Shown: one piece after another, positions 26,710 to 35,256 of the stretch
Position numbering within the stretch: the first letter of the stretch is position 1
How the letters are laid out: each line of letters starts with the position of its first letter
Source: Cyanobacteria bacterium RI_101
Lineage (GTDB): Bacteria > Cyanobacteriota > Cyanobacteriia > Cyanobacteriales > Microcystaceae
Assembly: GCA_016471375.1 (NCBI GenBank)
Contig: WGLZ01000041.1
Coordinates: 1-60,454, forward strand
Direction of reading: 5' to 3'
Length of the DNA: 60,454 bases
Translations under genes and position numbers: made by a program
The notes under the pieces: model-generated
Told to the model about the DNA's origin: nothing
Database searches by the model: none
Seen by the model: the letters and a program-made list of their open reading frames with translations, nothing else

Positions 26710-28365
26710 GTGAAACCCCGCTCTTTCTTTACCCTCCTCCTGATTGTTGTCGTCCTCTGCCTGAGTCTGACCGGCGCCGGTCTCTATTGGGCGCTCTCCC
26801 AGAGTTCCCTGGATTTGCTCAAGGGCGGCGCGACCTATACCCCTAGGGGCGCGGCCTTTGTCCCTAAACAGGCGCCGGCGCTGGCGTCTCTGTTGGTGAA
26901 CCCGGAGCGCCTAGAATCCTTCGCTCAGTTGGCGGTCAATCCCGGCCGCCGTCGGCGCTCCCAGGCGGAAATTGAGGATTTTATCCAGAGTTTGCTGGCG
27001 AAAACAGGTCTGGACTACGGCGAGGAAATTCGCCCCTGGCTGGGGGAAGAGGTGACCTGGGCCATCACCAGTCTGGATTACGACCGGGACGCGGGAAACG
27101 GCGCTCAACCGGGCTATTTACTGACGGTTCACAGTCGAGACCCCCAACGGAGTCGGGAATTTTTGCAACTCCACAGCGCCGAGGCGTCCCTGGCGGGGGA
27201 GGCGGATTTAGTGTTTGAGCAATACCAGGGCGTTAATTTGACCTATCAAAAACCCCGGAGCGCCGCGGCCAATAGCGCCTTGCTGGCCAGCGCCGTGGTT
27301 GGGGATTACGTGCTGTTCGCCAACCATCCCCAGGTGTTGCGTTCGGCGTTAACGGCTTTGCAAGCGCCGAGTCTGAGCCTAGAGGAGAATCCCAGTTATC
27401 AACAGGCCTTGGCCCAACTGGAGCAACCGCGGGTGGGTTTTCTTTACGCCAATTTCCCGGCGCTCTCGGCCTGGCTCGGCAACCGGGGGCAGTCCCTCAA
27501 TCCAGGTTTAGACCAGACCTTAACCTTGGAAATTTCCCTCCGCTCCGAGGGTCTTTTGATTAACGGCGCCCTCAGCGGTCTGACGCCCTTAGCGGCGCTT
27601 TCAACGGCGACGGCCCCAACCCCGGCGCCGGTTCCTCCCCAGGCGGCGCTGGTTCTCAGTAGCCGGGATTTAAACGGTTTTTGGAACCGGGTTCAGGACG
27701 AACTGCCCCCCGCCAGTCCTTTGCAACAGACCCTCGCTCAACTCCTAGACCGGCTGGATGTTTCCCTTGGATTGGATATTGCGGAGACGATTTTTCCGGC
27801 CTTGCAAGGGGACTATCAATTAATCCTGCTTCCCGGCCCGGCTTGGGTGTTAACCGCGGAGCGGACGGGCGGCGCCGATTGGGAACAGGTTTGGAATAAA
27901 CTGGACGGGCTGGCCCAGTCCCAGGGCTATACCCTTTCTTCATTACCGGTTTTGGGACAAACCGTGAGCGCCTGGACGACCTTGACGCCGACCCAACAGG
28001 GCGCGGTAACTACCTTAGAGGCCCAGGTTAAAGGCGCCCATCTGACCCTAGGGGAGCGGGAAATTTTCGCCACCTCCCTGGAGGCGCTGTCCCAGGTTCT
28101 CAATCCCCAGGGCGAAACGCCCCCGGCGCTGTCCCAGACCCTCGGCGCTCTCCCAGAGGAAAATTTAGGGTACTTATACGTAGATTGGCCCGCTAGTCGA
28201 GAGTATTTAAGCCAACAAATTCCCGTTTTACGCGTCTTGGAACTCTCTCTCCGCCCCCTCTTTCAAAACCTGCGCTCCGTGGCTTTTGGCGCTCCGGCTG
28301 ACGGGGAAACGGCGCTAGGGCGGGGAACAGTGTATTTAAAACTGGGGGTTAACCCTGCGAGCTAG
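26710..28365 (+). CDS. DUF3352 family exported/anchored protein
   Basis: A 551-aa protein starting at GTG. An N-terminal hydrophobic segment (about 6-28) anchors or exports it; the rest is soluble. Patterns such as YTPRGAAFVPKQAPALASLL, VNPERLESFAQLAV and LDYGEEIRPWLGEEVTWA match DUF3352, a cyanobacterial family of unknown function likely facing the periplasm or lumen. Two related halves are suggested by repeated FVP-like and G-FLYANFP / LGYLYVDWP segments. Its start codon is abutted by a seven-base tandem repeat. Confidence 0.85.
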   Translation: MKPRSFFTLLLIVVVLCLSLTGAGLYWALSQSSLDLLKGGATYTPRGAAFVPKQAPALASLLVNPERLESFAQLAVNPGRRRRSQAEIEDFIQSLLAKTGLDYGEEIRPWLGEEVTWAITSLDYDRDAGNGAQPGYLLTVHSRDPQRSREFLQLHSAEASLAGEADLVFEQYQGVNLTYQKPRSAAANSALLASAVVGDYVLFANHPQVLRSALTALQAPSLSLEENPSYQQALAQLEQPRVGFLYANFPALSAWLGNRGQSLNPGLDQTLTLEISLRSEGLLINGALSGLTPLAALSTATAPTPAPVPPQAALVLSSRDLNGFWNRVQDELPPASPLQQTLAQLLDRLDVSLGLDIAETIFPALQGDYQLILLPGPAWVLTAERTGGADWEQVWNKLDGLAQSQGYTLSSLPVLGQTVSAWTTLTPTQQGAVTTLEAQVKGAHLTLGEREIFATSLEALSQVLNPQGETPPALSQTLGALPEENLGYLYVDWPASREYLSQQIPVLRVLELSLRPLFQNLRSVAFGAPADGETALGRGTVYLKLGVNPAS

Positions 28366-28404
28366 GAACCCAGCATTATCCCCCCCGGCACCCCTTGGAA
28401 GGGA

Positions 28405-28425
28405 TACCGTGCGTACACAAATGTC
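28405..28425 (+). repeat. Short dispersed repeat CCGTGYRTACACAARTGTC, copy 1
   Basis: Twenty-one bases here match 32640-32660 with three transitions. Both copies sit just after a CCC-rich repeat and before a C-rich stretch. Confidence 0.6.
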
Positions 28426-28584
28426 AGAATTTCCCTCGCCATAGTCTTTCATCCTTTATCAAACAATTTTTACTGTAGTAAATCAAAAGTTAAATCGCAT
28501 TGACTGGCAGAACTTGCGTCTTAACCCAGCGCCGGAAAAAAACCAAAGCGCCGAAAGGAAAGATCCCCCCGGCGCCGAGTGAGT

Positions 28585-29367
28585 TTAAAGGTCGTTAAGT
28601 TTGCGGCGGAGGTCGTCCAGTTCCGCGTCAATGACGCTGTCCTGAACCTTCGGGGCGTCCGCGGGGCTGGCTTGCAGTTGGGGAACCTCCGGCGCCGGGG
28701 GTAAAGTCCCGCCGCTCATTTGGGCTTTGAGCAGAGCCAACTCGTCTTCAACCCCGGAACTGGACTCCAGTTGGGCGAACTGTTGATCGATGCCAAAGCC
28801 GCCCAATTCGCCCACGGCTTGGGAAGTGGCTTCCATTTCGAGAACCTTGTTTTCCATGCGCTCAAAAGCGCCCATGGCGCCGCTGGTGTCGATGCCCCCC
28901 AGGGTTTTTTGCAGTTCTTCGTTGGCTTTGGCGGCCTTGGCCCGAGCCTGGAGCATATTTTTCTTGGTCTTGGCCTCGGAGATTTTTCCTTCCAGCGCCA
29001 CCAAGTTACGGCGTAAATTCTCCACGGTGCCCTTTTGTTGATCCAGTTGGGTCTGGTAAACCGCGGCGCTCTCGCTAAAGGATTTCTTACGGGTCAGCGC
29101 CTCCCGCGCCAAATTTTCATCTCCCTTGCTCAGCGCCAACTTGGCCCGCTCTTCCCATTTTTTGGCTTCGGCGGCGTCCTGGGCGAGGCGCTGTTCCGTG
29201 CGTTTCTGCTCGGCGATGGTGCGGGCCACGGCTTGGCGCAGTTGCACCAAATCTTCCTGCATATCGATGACGGCCTGTTCGAGCACCTTCTCTGGATCTT
29301 CGGCTTTACTGACCAAATCGTTGAGGTTAGCCCGGACAACTCGGCCAATGCGATCAAAAAGTCCCAT
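28585..29367 (-). CDS. vipp1: VIPP1 / PspA-IM30 family membrane-remodelling protein
   Basis: A 260-aa, almost wholly helical protein beginning with the amphipathic helix GLFDRIGRVVRANLNDLVSK that binds membranes. The long coiled coil follows (LRQAVARTIAEQKRTEQRLA; ALTRKKSFSESAAVYQ). Residues about 220-260 form the C-terminal extension, with the final helix DAELDDLRRKLNDL that separates VIPP1 from PspA. VIPP1 assembles ESCRT-III-like rings and rods for thylakoid biogenesis and repair. Transcribed alone; a 249-base repeat-bearing gap lies upstream. Confidence 0.95.
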   Translation of the reverse strand: MGLFDRIGRVVRANLNDLVSKAEDPEKVLEQAVIDMQEDLVQLRQAVARTIAEQKRTEQRLAQDAAEAKKWEERAKLALSKGDENLAREALTRKKSFSESAAVYQTQLDQQKGTVENLRRNLVALEGKISEAKTKKNMLQARAKAAKANEELQKTLGGIDTSGAMGAFERMENKVLEMEATSQAVGELGGFGIDQQFAQLESSSGVEDELALLKAQMSGGTLPPAPEVPQLQASPADAPKVQDSVIDAELDDLRRKLNDL

Positions 29368-29504
29368 AATTTTGTCTATCCTCTTGGGGTATCTGGGGGT
29401 AAGGGGGCGGGCGCCCGATGGTCAACGGATCGGGTCTTTAAATCAGTATAAGACGGGACTTTGCCGCTGAAGACTAGAGGAGGTTTGGATAATCCCTAGC
29501 CCTC

Positions 29505-29576
29505 TGTGTGAATCCCCCTAAATCCCCCTTTGCAAGGGGGACTTTGAGAAGTTTCCCCCCTTTTCAAGGGGAGATC
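29505..29576. repeat. C-rich/G-rich palindromic repeats upstream of vipp1
   Basis: CCCCCTT (29524-29530) pairs with AAGGGGG (29534-29540), and a second CCCCTTTTCAAGGGG unit follows. The same CCCCCTTGG-AAGGGGG style recurs at 32677-32695 and 32709-32735. Confidence 0.6.
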
Positions 29577-29616
29577 AAACCGGGGCGGCTCGACCCTTAT
29601 CAAAGTGAGCGGTTTT

Positions 29617-30099
29617 TCACAAATCCCCCAGGAGCCAAACGCCGCTGTAGGTCACCCCGGCGTCGTCCGGCTGAACGATTAAAAAATGGAGACCCTTGGC
29701 TATTTCCCGGCGCCGTTGAAACTGAGCGCCGCTGGCGGCCATTTCCAAATCGCTAAAGGTGGCCAGAATCCAGCGTTGCGCCTGAGCGTCTGTCAGGATT
29801 ACGCCCCCCTGACTCTGGGCTAAATCGGCGCTTCGATAGCCCATCTGGCGGGGTTGAATCTCCGCTAACCACTGCGCTAAGGCCAGAGCGCGGCGCCCGC
29901 CGTCGATGATAACGCCGGGTAGGGGCAGATCCGAGGCTAGCCCCAAGTTAAGGGGATGGAGCGCCGGAGGCAGGCTTAAAAAAGGAATGGGGCGCCCCTC
30001 AAAACAGTCAAAAAAATCCCCGGCGCCGAGGGCGGCAAAACGCCAGCGCTCGCCCCAGAGGCGCTCCGGCAGGGGTTGGGGCGGGGAGGGACTGGTCAT
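29617..30099 (-). CDS. Conserved protein of unknown function
   Basis: A 160-aa soluble protein: WGERWRFAALGAGDFFDCFE, then RRALALAQWLAEIQPRQMGY, ending LIVQPDDAGVTYSGVWLLGD. The ending G-V-T-Y-x-G-x-W-L-L is familiar from cyanobacterial proteins of unknown function but I cannot fix the family. It follows the DUF2808 gene with a 14-base gap, same strand. Confidence 0.6.
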   Translation of the reverse strand: MTSPSPPQPLPERLWGERWRFAALGAGDFFDCFEGRPIPFLSLPPALHPLNLGLASDLPLPGVIIDGGRRALALAQWLAEIQPRQMGYRSADLAQSQGGVILTDAQAQRWILATFSDLEMAASGAQFQRRREIAKGLHFLIVQPDDAGVTYSGVWLLGDL

Positions 30100-30113
30100 T
30101 CTTTTGAGGAAAC

Positions 30114-30644
30114 CTAGCGTTGAATGCTCACGATCCAGGTGCCCGCGTAGAGACGGACGGGAATATCCCCGGAGGCCATGACATCGCAGACCAGGTAATA
30201 AGTGCCGAAATCCGGGTTCGTCACATTAGACAAAACAATATCCACCTTGGTGTTGGGGGGAATGTCCTGGGCGAGGCTAATTTCGAGAAAACGACTTTCT
30301 TTATCCCAAACGGCGTCCGCCACCGGCACGACTCCGTTTTTGGTCTGCACTCGAATGGCGGTGGGGTCAAATTCGCCGTCAAAGTTGGCGGGGTAGGAGA
30401 TATAAAACTTGCGGGCGCCCTGACTAAGTTTTTTAGCCGGAACGTAGAGTTGATAGCGGTCCCACTGACCGGGACGGCCGCCGTATTGTAAGTAATAATC
30501 GAGAATGTCCTTCCGCTCCACGCCGCTAAAAATGGTGAAGCCGGAGTTGCCCTGCGCGTAGGTCAAAACCGGCCAAGCGCCGATAAATGAACCGCTCAGC
30601 GCCAGTATGGCTAAAAATTTGGGGGAGAGCAAGCGCGTCAACAT
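30114..30644 (-). CDS. DUF2808 exported protein
   Basis: A 176-aa protein from ATG 30642-30644, preceded by a strong GAGGAGGA ribosome site; the eight-residue longer frame is rejected. Signal peptide about 1-31 (to TYAQ). The mature part carries DUF2808 features: YYVTV-like strands, the YISYPANFDGEFDPTAIRVQ block, IPPNTKVDIVLSNVTNPDFG, YYLVCDVMASG. This cyanobacterial family is exported and of unknown function. It is divergent from pntA. Confidence 0.85.
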   Translation of the reverse strand: MLTRLLSPKFLAILALSGSFIGAWPVLTYAQGNSGFTIFSGVERKDILDYYLQYGGRPGQWDRYQLYVPAKKLSQGARKFYISYPANFDGEFDPTAIRVQTKNGVVPVADAVWDKESRFLEISLAQDIPPNTKVDIVLSNVTNPDFGTYYLVCDVMASGDIPVRLYAGTWIVSIQR

Positions 30645-30886
30645 AACAATTCCTCCTCTGGGTCTCAAGGGAATAAGAGCGTGGATAAACGGACAAAATA
30701 TCGGCCGACAGGGCGCTTAGCGCCTGTTTACATAGGTTAACACAGCGCCCAAACCTCCCCGGCCCGGCGCTTTCCACCTTCCAAATTGTCTGGGGCCCGG
30801 AGAAAACGTTAAAAAAAGGACTCAAAATCCGGGGATCGGTCTAAGATCCAGGCACAGTCTCCCAGGAAACCTGTATTTCGCTCTTT

Positions 30887-32470
30887 ATGACCACAACCCT
30901 GCCCAGTCCCCAACTTGAAGCGCCCCCAGCGCCGACCCGTCCCCTCCGTCTGGGGGTGCCCAGAGAAACCTATCCCCAGGAGCGCCGAGTGGCGGCCACC
31001 CCCGACACCGCCCAAAAGTTACAAAAACTGGGCTTTGAGGTTTTGATTGAGCGGGGCGCCGGCGAAGGGGCCAATTTCCCGGACGCGCTCTACGAGGCGG
31101 CGGGCTGTCGTCTGGCGGAGAGTCGTCAGGAGGTGTTCAACGACGCCGATTTAATTTTGAAAGTGCGGGCGCCGTCCGCCCGGGAAGTGGAGGAACTGCC
31201 CCAGGGAAAAACCCTGATTAGCTTTATTTGGCCGGGCCAAAACCCGGAACTGTTGGAACAGTTAGCCGCCAAACAAGCCACGGTGCTGGGTATGGACGCG
31301 GTGCCCCGCATCAGCCGGGCCCAGAAGTTAGACGCCCTTAGCTCCATGGCCAACATCGCCGGTTATCGGGCCGTGATTGAAGCCGCCCACCATTTTGACC
31401 GCTTTTTTACCGGGCAGATCACCGCCGCTGGGAAAGTGCCCCCGGCTAAAGTCCTGATCATCGGCGCCGGGGTGGCGGGGCTAGCGGCCATCGGCGCGGC
31501 CAAAAGTCTCGGCGCCGTGGTGCGGGCCTTCGACACCCGACCGGTGGTTAAGGAACAGGTGGAAAGTTTAGGAGGGGAATTTCTCCTGCTGGACTTTAAA
31601 GAGGACGGCTCCGGCGCCGGGGGCTACGCCAAGGTGATGAGTCCCGAATTTATCGAGGCGGAAATGGCGCTCTTCGCGGCCCAAGCCAAGGAAGTGGATA
31701 TTATCATCACCACGGCTTTAATTCCGGGGAAACCGGCGCCGAAATTGATCACCGAAGCCATGGTGGCCAGCATGAAGGAAGGCTCCGTGATTGTGGATCT
31801 GGCCGCGGAGCAGGGAGGGAACTGCGAAGTCACCAAACCCGGCGAAGTCTATCGTTACGGCGGCGTCACCGTCATCGGCTACACCGACCTCCCCAGCCGC
31901 ATGGCCAGCCAAGCCAGCCAACTCTACGGCACCAACCTCTGGCATCTGCTCAAGGATATGGGCGGCGCCGAACATTACCAAGTGAACCTGGAAGACGAAG
32001 TGGTGCGGGGCGCCCTCATTCTTCAGGACGGGCAAATCACCTGGCCCGCCCCCGCGGTGAATCCCAGCCCCGTCGCGGCCAAAACCCCGGCCCCTACCGC
32101 GACGCCGGCGCCGGTCAACCCCCCGGCCAAAAGCAAAGGCTTCCTCTGGATCCTCCTCGCGGCGCTGGCGCTGTTGGGGATCGGTCTCGGCGCGCCGTCT
32201 TCTTTCCTCTCCCACCTCACCGTTTTTGTCCTGGCCTGCATTGTCGGCTGGCAACTGATCTGGAACGTCACCCCGGCGCTGCACACTCCCCTGATGAGCG
32301 TCACCAACGCCATTAGCGGCATCATCATCATCGGCGGCATGTTGCAAATCTCCGGCCCCCTCAATTCCCCCACCACCATCCTCGGCGCTATTGCCATTTT
32401 GGTCGGTAGCATCAACATCGCCGGGGGCTTTTTGGTCACCCAACGGATGCTGAATATGTTCCGCAAGTAA
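30887..32470 (+). CDS. pntA: NAD(P) transhydrogenase subunit alpha (alpha1+alpha2 fused)
   Basis: A 527-aa subunit of the proton-translocating transhydrogenase that reduces NADP+ with NADH. The NAD(H)-binding domain I (about 18-390) has [19 protein letters not shown] and a Rossmann motif [19 protein letters not shown] at about 190. A low-complexity Pro/Ala/Thr linker (about 390-415) leads to three or four membrane segments (about 419-524). Its operon partner pntB starts 560 bases later rather than adjacent, because the gap is filled with repeats. Confidence 0.96.
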   Translation: MTTTLPSPQLEAPPAPTRPLRLGVPRETYPQERRVAATPDTAQKLQKLGFEVLIERGAGEGANFPDALYEAAGCRLAESRQEVFNDADLILKVRAPSAREVEELPQGKTLISFIWPGQNPELLEQLAAKQATVLGMDAVPRISRAQKLDALSSMANIAGYRAVIEAAHHFDRFFTGQITAAGKVPPAKVLIIGAGVAGLAAIGAAKSLGAVVRAFDTRPVVKEQVESLGGEFLLLDFKEDGSGAGGYAKVMSPEFIEAEMALFAAQAKEVDIIITTALIPGKPAPKLITEAMVASMKEGSVIVDLAAEQGGNCEVTKPGEVYRYGGVTVIGYTDLPSRMASQASQLYGTNLWHLLKDMGGAEHYQVNLEDEVVRGALILQDGQITWPAPAVNPSPVAAKTPAPTATPAPVNPPAKSKGFLWILLAALALLGIGLGAPSSFLSHLTVFVLACIVGWQLIWNVTPALHTPLMSVTNAISGIIIIGGMLQISGPLNSPTTILGAIAILVGSINIAGGFLVTQRMLNMFRK

Positions 32471-32552
32471 CAGGTATCAGTTACCAGTTATCAGTTACCA
32501 GTTGTGGCGAGGGGGTAACTGGGGGCTGAGCGGATCAGGAACTTATTGCCGA

Positions 32553-32635
32553 CAAATTCCCCTCCTTGGGAGGGGTGGCAGGCGCTAGCCTGACGGGGTG
32601 GGTGAGCTCTCAAGGTTAAACCCACCCCCTCCCAA
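32553..32635. repeat. Intergenic palindromic repeat element, copy 3
   Basis: AAATTCCCCTCCTTGGGAGG (from 32554) leads into GGTGGCAGGCGCTAGCCTGA and GGGGTGGGTGAGCTC; AAACCCACCCCCTCCCAAGAG then closes a large inverted repeat. GAGCTC and GGCGCTAGCC are inner palindromes. Confidence 0.7.
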
Positions 32636-32639
32636 GAGC

Positions 32640-32660
32640 TACCGTGTATACACAAGTGTC
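32640..32660 (+). repeat. Short dispersed repeat CCGTGYRTACACAARTGTC, copy 2
   Basis: Second copy of the 21-base sequence at 28405-28425, with three base differences. The core GTATACAC is itself nearly palindromic. Confidence 0.6.
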
Positions 32661-32743
32661 AAAACCCCCTCTAACTCCCCCTTGGTAAGGGGGAGAACCA
32701 GAAACCTTTGTTCCCTCTCCTTGGCAAGGGGAGGGCTAGGGAG

Positions 32744-32974
32744 GGGTTCTTGATAGAATTTCAGAAATTAACCGGCCTGAGGATTTATCTTCTGCAAGGA
32801 GGGCAATACCAAATTTCCGCGGTTAGCTTAACGTTTCCCCGTTTCCCGATTTTAGAATGGGTGGCCCAAGTCTTAGCCGACAGTCAGACCCTAGGCAGAA
32901 GTCCCGCCCTACGGAGCTTTCGTCAAAAAATACGGGCTTCGGCTACGCTCAGCCCTCGATCCGCTGATATCTGA
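32744..32974 (+). pseudogene. Possible relic of a Uma2-family gene (C-terminal part)
   Basis: An open frame encodes EFQKLTGLRIYLLQGGQYQI, then S-A-V-S-L-T-F-P-R-F-P and RSPALRSFRQKIRA before running into a repeat and stopping. The order (strand ending in Y-x-x-x-x-x-S-x-x-F-P, helix, then AL-R-x-FR) is like the end of cyanobacterial Uma2 proteins. There is no start codon outside the repeat and no nuclease core, so it is a fragment if real. Weak call. Confidence 0.35.
32942..32964 (-). repeat. 23-base dispersed repeat, copy 1
   Basis: Exact reverse complement of 38381-38403 (core GCTCAGCCCTCGATCC). The same bases with an extended arm (GACAAGCTCAGGAC) occur at the second site. Confidence 0.75.
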
Positions 32975-33024
32975 TATCTGAATCCCTGATATCTGATATC
33001 TGATAACTGCTCACTGATAACTGA
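32966..33024 (+). repeat. CTGATATCTGATAT stutter repeats before pntB
   Basis: At least five CTGATATCTGA/CTGATAACTGA units run up to six bases before the pntB ATG, leaving no clear ribosome site. Confidence 0.75.
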
Positions 33025-33030
33025 AAAACC

Positions 33031-34467
33031 ATGTCCAACAGTCTCCAAACCGTGGCCTACATCGCGGCCAGCATTCTCTTTATCTTTAGTCTCGGCGGTC
33101 TCGCCAACCCGGAAACCGCCCGCCGGGGCAATTTCTTCGGCATCGGCGGTATGGCTCTAGCCTTTCTGGCCACGGCGCTGGGGGGGCAATTCTCCGGCTA
33201 CGGGGTTCTTTTAACCGCCATCGCGCCGGCGGTGTTAATCGGCTCCTTGTTAGCCAGTCGGGTCGCCATGACTTCCATGCCGGAATTGGTGGCGATTCTC
33301 CACAGTTTTGTCGGCTTGGCCGCGGTTTTAGTGGGGGTGGCTAATTACCTTGCGCCGGACTCCAATTTAACCGGCAGTGAATCGGTCATTCACCAACTGG
33401 AAATCTATGTCGGGGTCTTTATCGGCGCCGTCACCTTTACCGGCTCCCTCATCGCCTTTGGCAAGTTGCGGGCTTTGATTAGCAGTAAGCCTCTGTTGTT
33501 ACCGGCTCGCCATGTTTTGAATATTTCCATCCTGGTGGCCACAGTCGTCTTCGGCGCCCAATTTATGACCCTCGGCTTTCCCGCCGGTTTAACCCCTCTG
33601 CTGATCATGACGGCGCTGGCGGGGGTCTTGGGTCTGCACCTAGTGGCCGCCATCGGCGGCGCCGATATGCCCGTGGTGATCTCCATGCTCAACAGCTATT
33701 CCGGTTGGGCGGCGGCGGCAGCGGGCTTTATGCTCTCCAACGACCTGCTGATTATCACCGGCGCCCTGGTGGGCAGTAGCGGCGCCATTTTGAGCTACAT
33801 CATGTGTAAAGCCATGAACCGCTCCTTTATCAGCGTCATCCTCGGCGGCTTTGGGGAAGGCGCCGGCAAACCCCAGGCTAAAAGCGACAGCGCCGAACCC
33901 CAGGGAACCGCGACCCCGACCACGGTGGAAGAAACCGCGGATCTGCTCCTCGGCGCTCGGAGCGTCATTATTACCCCCGGCTACGGTATGGCGGTGGCCC
34001 AGGCCCAACACCCCGTGGCGGAAATCACCAAACTGCTTCAAGCTCAGGGCATTAACGTCCGCTTTGGCATTCACCCCGTGGCGGGGCGCCTGCCCGGTCA
34101 TATGAACGTCCTGCTAGCGGAGGCCAATGTGCCCTACGACATTGTCCTGGAGATGGAGGAAATTAACGAGGACTTTCCCCAGACCGACGTCGTTCTCGTC
34201 ATCGGCGCTAACGATACCGTTAACCCCAGCGCCCTCGAAGACCCCAACAGTCCCATCGCCGGGATGCCGGTGCTGGAAGTCTGGCAATCTCAGACGGTGG
34301 TGGTGATGAAACGCAGTCTGGCCTCCGGTTACGCTGGGGTGGAAAATCCCCTCTTCTTCAAAGAGAATACCCAAATGCTTTTTGGGGACGCCAAGAAAAA
34401 CGTGGACGCCATTTTGGGCAAACTGCGGGAGCGCCTAGAAGCCAAGGTTCTGGTCGGCGCCGGTTAA
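33031..34467 (+). CDS. pntB: NAD(P) transhydrogenase subunit beta
   Basis: A 478-aa subunit: nine or so membrane segments (about 1-265) that carry protons, a linker (about 275-295), and the NADP(H)-binding domain III with [40 protein letters not shown] and the [16 protein letters not shown] loop. Full length. The start is preceded by AAAAACC and repeats, not by a ribosome site of the usual kind. Confidence 0.96.
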   Translation: MSNSLQTVAYIAASILFIFSLGGLANPETARRGNFFGIGGMALAFLATALGGQFSGYGVLLTAIAPAVLIGSLLASRVAMTSMPELVAILHSFVGLAAVLVGVANYLAPDSNLTGSESVIHQLEIYVGVFIGAVTFTGSLIAFGKLRALISSKPLLLPARHVLNISILVATVVFGAQFMTLGFPAGLTPLLIMTALAGVLGLHLVAAIGGADMPVVISMLNSYSGWAAAAAGFMLSNDLLIITGALVGSSGAILSYIMCKAMNRSFISVILGGFGEGAGKPQAKSDSAEPQGTATPTTVEETADLLLGARSVIITPGYGMAVAQAQHPVAEITKLLQAQGINVRFGIHPVAGRLPGHMNVLLAEANVPYDIVLEMEEINEDFPQTDVVLVIGANDTVNPSALEDPNSPIAGMPVLEVWQSQTVVVMKRSLASGYAGVENPLFFKENTQMLFGDAKKNVDAILGKLRERLEAKVLVGAG

Positions 34468-34494
34468 AGGTCTGCGCCCAAAACCGTCTTGGAG

Positions 34495-34528
34495 GGGAGA
34501 ACGCGGCCCTCTGGCTCTGTTCTCCCTT
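34495..34528 (+). terminator. Possible terminator after pntB
   Basis: GGGAGAAC (34495-34502) pairs with GTTCTCCC (34519-34526) around an inner GCC-CTCT-GGC hairpin, followed by only two T. A second hairpin AAGTCAC (34566-34572) / GTGACTT (34584-34590) lies further on. Confidence 0.45.
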
Positions 34529-34668
34529 GCCCGACTCCTCAAAATTCTTCCCCGGCGGTATGTTCAAGTCACGAAAAAAGTTGGTGACTTTTCCGGGGGA
34601 GCTTGTCAGGCCAGCCCAGCGTCTGGAAACCTAGCCAACAGTTTTGTGAACGGAGTTCCAGCGCCTTT

Positions 34669-35256
34669 ATGTCTATCCATCCTTTGGCCCTTCTGCCCTT
34701 AACCCTCGCGCCTTTGGCGCTAACCCCGGCGCCGACCCTAGCCATCGCGCCGGGGTTTAACCAACTGAAACTCTGCCGGGAATACACCGCCGATAAGTTC
34801 CGGGTGACCCTAGAACAGGTTTCGATGCAAAGTCCTCAAAAAGTCGGCTCTAGCTTCAAAATCGCCTGGACGATTCCCGACTTTCGGGGCCGGGGCTATT
34901 GTTTGGTTTCTAAAGACAATAAGATGCTTCGTTATCAGGTGGAGCGGGAGCCGGACTATGAAGCGGGCAATAATCAACTGGGGCCCAACGAACGGCGCTT
35001 TGAGAATCTACCGGGTTACGGCGACGTCATTGTGAATCGGGGTCAGGGCGCAACGGGAGACCGCCAGTACTTTTTGCTCAAAACTGAATCTCCCAACCGT
35101 ACCTATCGATGGTACGCCCGTTGCGTTCGCAACTCGGATCAGGTTTACGACCATCGGGGTCGCTACGTGGGCTATGATCCCCGTCTGACGGTCATGTTTC
35201 CCTACGTCTGCGAAGTCAGTCCCCTGAAACCGGGAGGCAAACCCCAACCCCGTTAA
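34669..35256 (+). CDS. Exported protein of unknown function
   Basis: A 195-aa protein from ATG 34669. Signal peptide about 1-27 (LALLPLTLAPLALTPAPTLA). The mature part has three Cys (about 36, 80, 149 and a fourth near 183) that could form disulfides, aromatic-rich strands (RTYRWYARCVRNSDQVYDHR; GRYVGYDPRLTVMFPYVCEV) and a basic Pro-rich tail. A 22-residue longer frame from 34603 would place the signal internally and is rejected. No family recognised. Confidence 0.7.
   Translation: MSIHPLALLPLTLAPLALTPAPTLAIAPGFNQLKLCREYTADKFRVTLEQVSMQSPQKVGSSFKIAWTIPDFRGRGYCLVSKDNKMLRYQVEREPDYEAGNNQLGPNERRFENLPGYGDVIVNRGQGATGDRQYFLLKTESPNRTYRWYARCVRNSDQVYDHRGRYVGYDPRLTVMFPYVCEVSPLKPGGKPQPR

Larger units (their letters stand above)
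32471..33030. other. 560-base repeat-filled gap between pntA and pntB
   Basis: From left: ATCAGTTA stutters (32472-32504); palindromic repeat copy 3; the CCGTGYRTACACAARTGTC repeat (32640-32660); CCCCCTTGG-type hairpins (32677-32735); a Uma2-like relic frame; a 23-base repeat shared with 38381-38403; and CTGATAT stutters up to the pntB start codon. No separate promoter is obvious. Confidence 0.8.

Noticed and set aside
31718-32443. Minus-strand 241-codon open frame opposite pntA
   Set aside because: It mirrors pntA exactly, is Gly/Asp/Arg-rich without any family pattern, and exists because GC-rich coding sequence leaves few stops on the other strand.
34566-34592. AAGTCAC/GTGACTT inverted repeat, also split at 38225-38280
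   Set aside because: Too short and unequal in spacing to call a shared regulatory site; kept only as a possible hairpin.
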